Source of the DNA: JAUIET01 sp045105115 | GTDB taxonomy: Bacteria; Pseudomonadota; Gammaproteobacteria; Pseudomonadales; JAUIET01 | NCBI GenBank assembly: GCA_045105115.1 | Contig: JBGCDE010000043.1 | Span: 1-9,891 of the forward strand | DNA length: 9,891 nt | Reading direction: 5' to 3' | Position numbers and translations under genes: made by a program | Shown here: in pieces, positions 6,910-9,891 of the stretch | How positions within the stretch are numbered: position 1 is the stretch's first letter | How the letters are laid out: each line of letters opens with the position of its first letter | The notes under the pieces: model-generated | What the model saw: only the letters and a program-made list of their open reading frames with translations | What the model was told of the DNA's origin: nothing | Databases searched by the model: none

Positions 6910-7569
6910 ATGGATGATCTGGATAAACTCTACCGCATACGGTTTTCGCAGCAGCAGCGCGAGGCGAAAGACCGTGTGTGGAAAGTACTATGTGAGGATT
7001 ATTTTCAGCGTTATATTCCCAACGCCGCAACAGTGTTGGAGATTGCCAGCGGTTACGGCGAATTTATCAGACACATTGATGCACAGAAAAAGATAGCAGT
7101 GGATTTAAATCCAGACTCGGCAGACTGTCTGGGTACCGATATCGATTTTCATTTGGGTAGCGCGGCGCAGTTAGACATGCTCGCCGATAACTCTGTTGAT
7201 GTTTGCTTCAGTAGTAACTTTTTTGAGCACCTGCCGGATAAAGAAGTAATGGATCAGGTGCTGGTTGAGGCACGGCGTGTCTTAAAGCCCGGCGGTATTT
7301 ATCTGGCGATGCAGCCGAATTTGCGCTGTGAGCCTGGCAAGTACTGGGATTACTATGATCACGTGTTACCGCTAACCCATCTTTCATGCAAAGAAGCGTT
7401 TGAAAAAGCCGGCTTAACTGTTACCAAATTGGTGCCCCAATTTATTCCCTTCAGCACCGATTCAAAACTACCGCAGCACCCCTTACTGGTAAAAGCCTAT
7501 CTGCACCTACCCATTGTTTGGCCGCTGCTGGGTGGCCAGTTTGTTATTGCTGGCGAGAAACGTGCTTAG
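6910..7569 (+). CDS. Class I SAM-dependent methyltransferase
   Basis: A 219-residue soluble protein of the Methyltransf_11/UbiE-like type. Motif I is VLEIASGYGEF (42-52), with Gly48 and Gly50 in the SAM-binding loop; the acidic Asp65 in AVDLNPD ends strand 2; SSNFFEHLPD (101-110) and RRVLKPGGIYLAMQPN (122-137) complete the Rossmann core. The C-terminal ~80 residues are the substrate lid and are not diagnostic. It starts 8 nt after the glycosyltransferase stop and is the last gene of the operon. Methyltransferases of this kind in glycan loci usually O-methylate sugars or lipid carriers; here a cap on the sugar product is a guess from position. It could also act on an unrelated small molecule. 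Confidence 0.85.
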   Translation: MDDLDKLYRIRFSQQQREAKDRVWKVLCEDYFQRYIPNAATVLEIASGYGEFIRHIDAQKKIAVDLNPDSADCLGTDIDFHLGSAAQLDMLADNSVDVCFSSNFFEHLPDKEVMDQVLVEARRVLKPGGIYLAMQPNLRCEPGKYWDYYDHVLPLTHLSCKEAFEKAGLTVTKLVPQFIPFSTDSKLPQHPLLVKAYLHLPIVWPLLGGQFVIAGEKRA

Positions 7570-7613
7570 CTGCTGCGGGCAAACTAGCTGAGCATTTTGG
7601 CTGTTCCAGTGCA

Positions 7614-9026
7614 CTAATTATTGGGCGTGGGTGTCTCTTCGCAATCTGGCTGGGGCCTGCAGGGTGGTTTGTATATCCCTAGATCGATCGCCTCCTGCAT
7701 CACGCCATTGGAATCACTCATCCCGTAACCAAAGACTTCGTAGTGGCCTTTATTAAACTTTGCATAGCGTTTATCGAGCATTTTCTGGAGCGGGGCGTCG
7801 AAATGCTGATACACCCAGATGCTAAACAGACATGCCAAGAAGGTGACGGCTAACGCAGCGCGGCCCCGAAACAGTTTAAAGTTAAGCTGAATTAGCATGG
7901 CTACGGTGCAGACGAAAAGCACAGACATAAAGCTGTAGCGTGAATCGAGAATGTAATCAGAGGTGCCCACCAGCGCGCGGCCATAGGTAACAGCCGCCGC
8001 TGAGGCTGCAACATACCAACAACAAAGCGTCAGGCGAAGATCGCGCCGAAACAGTCCGACCAGGCTAATGTAGATGAGTGCGCAGAGAAGTATGGCGCCG
8101 ATTGCTCCGGCAATATACGTACTTTTATCGGTGAAGGCTGAGCCCAGCATCACTAGGAAAAAGCCACTGTACCGCGTTGCGGCTTCTGAAAACGTTGGGT
8201 CTATCAGTAGACCGGGGAGGACCAGTTTGATTACCTCTGGGTCAAAGTTCTTCCAGTTGTCATGGTCGACGCCTGTAAATCCGGCGTGCCACGCCAGCAT
8301 CATCACCGCCGCTATTCCAGCCCAGGCGATGGGGTAAACCCAGGAACGTTTATCGTTAAACAAGCTTTGGTGCACTAGAGAGACTAAGCCGAAGACCCAG
8401 ACAGTCTGCGCAGCGGCGAGCGTTAGTGATGCTAGTGTGCAAAACAGTACACCCCAAAAAAAGCGCACAGGCCTCACTTGATGAAGCGCAAAAATGCAGC
8501 CGAACGCGTAGGTAAAGGAATAGCAATAGGCAAATGCAGGTTGGCTCCACAGCACGATCGTGAACGTGCGAATATGCAATAGGAAGAGAGCACTGGAGAG
8601 CAGATACACCCAGCGTAAAGGGTGTTCTTTTGCAGCCAAATACAGCATAAACAAAATCAGCGGCAGGGAGACATTCGCTAGCAGCGTCAGCGTACGGAAG
8701 TTCAACTCACCTTCGATGAGGTAGGCCAGGTAAACCTGAATTCTCGACGCGCTTGTTCGATGGTCGTTGTATTGCGTATACCAATCCGACATCGCCTGCT
8801 GAAACGATGCGGCATTCTCAATGTTTACGAGTACCTGCACGAAATCGAAAATACCATCGTGGTGCGGAACATTGAGTGCATTCGCCAATAAATAGGCGAA
8901 GAAGTACACGAGTAATGCCCAGAAGGCCGCCATTGGCAGCCAGCGAATCAACCATTGTGATAAGGCTGTAGTTCGCGCTTCCGAGGTGTCATGGAGAGGG
9001 TTTACTTGTGTAGTTACATCAGACAT
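7614..9026 (-). CDS. Polytopic membrane protein of unknown function, GT-C-like in outline
   Basis: 470 residues with roughly ten or more TM segments: TM1 at about 32-52, further helices at 115-131, 138-157, 188-218, 229-248, 303-325, 331-346, 366-382 and 388-405, and a short polar C-terminal tail of about 65 residues. A large first loop (53-105) carries HHDGIFDF (55-62) and YNDHR (86-90); a later loop has YGRALVG (348-354) and DSRYSF (361-366). An acidic first extracytoplasmic loop following TM1 is typical of GT-C glycosyltransferases that use polyprenyl-phosphate sugars, but I cannot name a family. No clear ribosome binding site precedes the ATG at 9026. It is convergent with the sugar operon, 44 nt apart, so it is not part of that transcript. 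The link to that operon is suggestive only. Confidence 0.72.
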   Translation of the reverse strand: MSDVTTQVNPLHDTSEARTTALSQWLIRWLPMAAFWALLVYFFAYLLANALNVPHHDGIFDFVQVLVNIENAASFQQAMSDWYTQYNDHRTSASRIQVYLAYLIEGELNFRTLTLLANVSLPLILFMLYLAAKEHPLRWVYLLSSALFLLHIRTFTIVLWSQPAFAYCYSFTYAFGCIFALHQVRPVRFFWGVLFCTLASLTLAAAQTVWVFGLVSLVHQSLFNDKRSWVYPIAWAGIAAVMMLAWHAGFTGVDHDNWKNFDPEVIKLVLPGLLIDPTFSEAATRYSGFFLVMLGSAFTDKSTYIAGAIGAILLCALIYISLVGLFRRDLRLTLCCWYVAASAAAVTYGRALVGTSDYILDSRYSFMSVLFVCTVAMLIQLNFKLFRGRAALAVTFLACLFSIWVYQHFDAPLQKMLDKRYAKFNKGHYEVFGYGMSDSNGVMQEAIDLGIYKPPCRPQPDCEETPTPNN

Positions 9027-9410
9027 AGACGCGTAGCTGCAGTGAGTGGCGTTCAGCTGATTGCGTATTTTTCGCGAGTGCTAAGCGGCCGGAGTGGGTC
9101 GTTATTTTTGTCTGAGTATACCCGAGATGTTGGCTTCACCCTAGATGGCTGATGTCGTCCGCGCCGGCACTGATGCTTTTTGTGATGTTGAGCAACGTTT
9201 TTGCGGCCTATCTATTGTCGATTCGTCTAATCCGTTCAGGAGCTGGCGCACGTGCGTTACGCCTTCTAGGCTAGTGCGTTCATGCTATTGAAAAGAGGCA
9301 CAGGGCTAATGCGGTTTTCCGGTGGAACACCCTGCGATCGACAAGGAGTGAACCTAGGCGCGCTAGCTGTGCGCCCCCAACATAACGTATCGTCAAATGC
9401 CGCGCGTCTG
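9027..9410. other. Intergenic region upstream of two divergent genes
   Basis: 384 nt between the minus-strand membrane protein and the DUF4124 start. It contains a weak plus-strand promoter candidate, TTGAGC (9188-9193), 17 nt, TCTATT (9211-9216), each 4 of 6 to consensus. It also holds a perfect 10-bp palindrome CGCACGTGCG (9247-9256) followed by the near-palindrome GCGTTACGC (9254-9262), and one small hydrophobic open frame described separately. The DUF4124 frame is open back to an ATG at 9282, so part of this stretch could be coding if that start is used. No RNA gene or intrinsic terminator is evident. Confidence 0.45.
9152..9274 (+). CDS. Possible small single-span membrane peptide (40 residues)
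   Basis: ATG to TAG frame whose translation begins MSSAPALMLFVMLSNVFA and continues through a hydrophobic stretch to a basic tail with several arginines, the layout of a small one-helix membrane protein (about residues 5-25) obeying the positive-inside rule. There is no good ribosome binding site, and a frame of this length is common by chance. I do not recognise a family. Listed because composition is unlike random translation. Confidence 0.2.
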   Translation: MSSAPALMLFVMLSNVFAAYLLSIRLIRSGAGARALRLLG

Positions 9411-9881
9411 ATGACATTGGGCCGCGGGCTAATGATAGGCGTAGTACTGTGTTTTCTGTTTGTACCTACCAGCCTCGCTGTAGAGGAAGTTCGAGTCTAT
9501 CGCTGTACCAACGGCTCTGGCGTTGTGGAGTTTTCAGACCGCTATTGCGGCGGTGACGCCACATTAACCACGGTGCATCTTTACCCCACCAGTGGAATGA
9601 GTCTCGAAGTGCAGGGGAGCTTCGACGCAGTTGAACAAGCCAATCAAGATAGAGCCGTTCGCAGGGGAGTGGCCAGGAGTAACCGGTTACTGTCGAAACT
9701 TTCTACTGACTATAATTCTAATCGCAAGGCACTGGAGAAAAAGCGGGAGAAGCTAGCAAAAAATGCGCTTCAGAAAGTGAATACCCGCGATATCACGTTA
9801 AAGTTGGAAGCGCTGAAGAGCAGCTATCTTCACGACAAAGATGTGCTAACTCGGCAACTGCGCAATGTTAAAAATCAATGA
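9411..9881 (+). CDS. Exported DUF4124 domain protein with C-terminal coiled coil
   Basis: From the ATG at 9411 the protein has 156 residues: signal peptide 1-24 (Arg5, hydrophobic core MIGVVLCFLFVP, cleavage after SLA), then a DUF4124 domain, VYRCTNGSGVVEFSDRYC (about 29-46), with two cysteines likely forming a disulfide in the periplasm. Residues about 72-156 are charged and Lys/Arg/Leu rich, probably helical coiled coil. DUF4124 is a small periplasmic domain of unknown function common in gammaproteobacteria. The frame also opens at ATG 9282 and ATG 9309, which would add 43 or 34 residues of non-hydrophobic sequence ahead of the signal peptide; the latter has GAGG at 9294-9297. I prefer 9411 because it places the signal peptide at the N-terminus, though no clear ribosome binding site precedes it. 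Not visibly linked to the sugar operon. Confidence 0.78.
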   Translation: MTLGRGLMIGVVLCFLFVPTSLAVEEVRVYRCTNGSGVVEFSDRYCGGDATLTTVHLYPTSGMSLEVQGSFDAVEQANQDRAVRRGVARSNRLLSKLSTDYNSNRKALEKKREKLAKNALQKVNTRDITLKLEALKSSYLHDKDVLTRQLRNVKNQ

Positions 9882-9891
9882 GTATTCTCTA

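Noticed and set aside
7570..7613. Bidirectional intrinsic terminator between the convergent genes
   Set aside because: Only weak inverted repeats (AGCT...AGCT, AGTGCACT) and no stem followed by a T-run on either strand.
1..9891. Mobile element, prophage, toxin-antitoxin, restriction or CRISPR system
   Set aside because: No transposase, integrase, repeat array, att-like duplication or defence-family protein is visible; gene content is housekeeping and envelope-type.

Overview
The window looks like part of a Gram-negative chromosome, most likely a marine gammaproteobacterium of the Cellvibrionales/Halieaceae kind. The reasons are moderate GC, a signal-peptide-bearing DUF5916 predicted outer-membrane protein, a two-domain GST and a DUF4124 envelope protein. 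This placement is inference from gene content; no rRNA or other marker gene is present. I see no mobile element, tRNA, rRNA or CRISPR array.

Layout. (1) Positions 1-1618, minus strand: the N-terminal 539 residues of a large exported protein with a CBM9/DOMON-like domain followed by a DUF5916 domain, cut by the left window edge. (2) 1722-2843, minus: a glutathione S-transferase-like protein with an unusually long C-terminal tail. (3) A divergent intergenic region, 2844 to about 3092. (4) About 3093-7569, plus: five tightly packed genes forming one operon: a flippase-like (UPF0104/TIGR00374) membrane protein, a DprE1-like FAD oxidoreductase, a DprE2-like SDR, a DPM1-like family 2 glycosyltransferase and a class I SAM methyltransferase. 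Junctions overlap by 1 nt (TAATG) and 4 nt (GTGA) or have gaps of 4 and 8 nt. (5) 7614-9026, minus, convergent with the operon: a polytopic membrane protein of unknown function with some GT-C-like traits. (6) 9027-9410: intergenic, with one possible 40-residue membrane peptide. (7) About 9411-9881, plus: a small exported DUF4124 protein.

The most interesting part is the five-gene operon. In mycobacteria DprE1 and DprE2 together epimerise C2 of ribose while it is attached to decaprenyl phosphate, giving the lipid-linked D-arabinofuranose donor. Here homologues of both stand next to a glycosyltransferase of the type that loads sugars onto polyprenyl phosphate, a flippase-like membrane protein and a methyltransferase. 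The usual UbiA-type phosphoribosyl transferase and its phosphatase are absent from the window. A coherent reading is a cytoplasmic pathway that makes a polyprenyl-phosphate-linked furanose, or another C2-epimerised and possibly methylated sugar, for export and transfer to an envelope glycan. The neighbouring convergent membrane protein would be a candidate transferase. The enzyme families are clear from sequence; the substrate, product and cooperation are inference.
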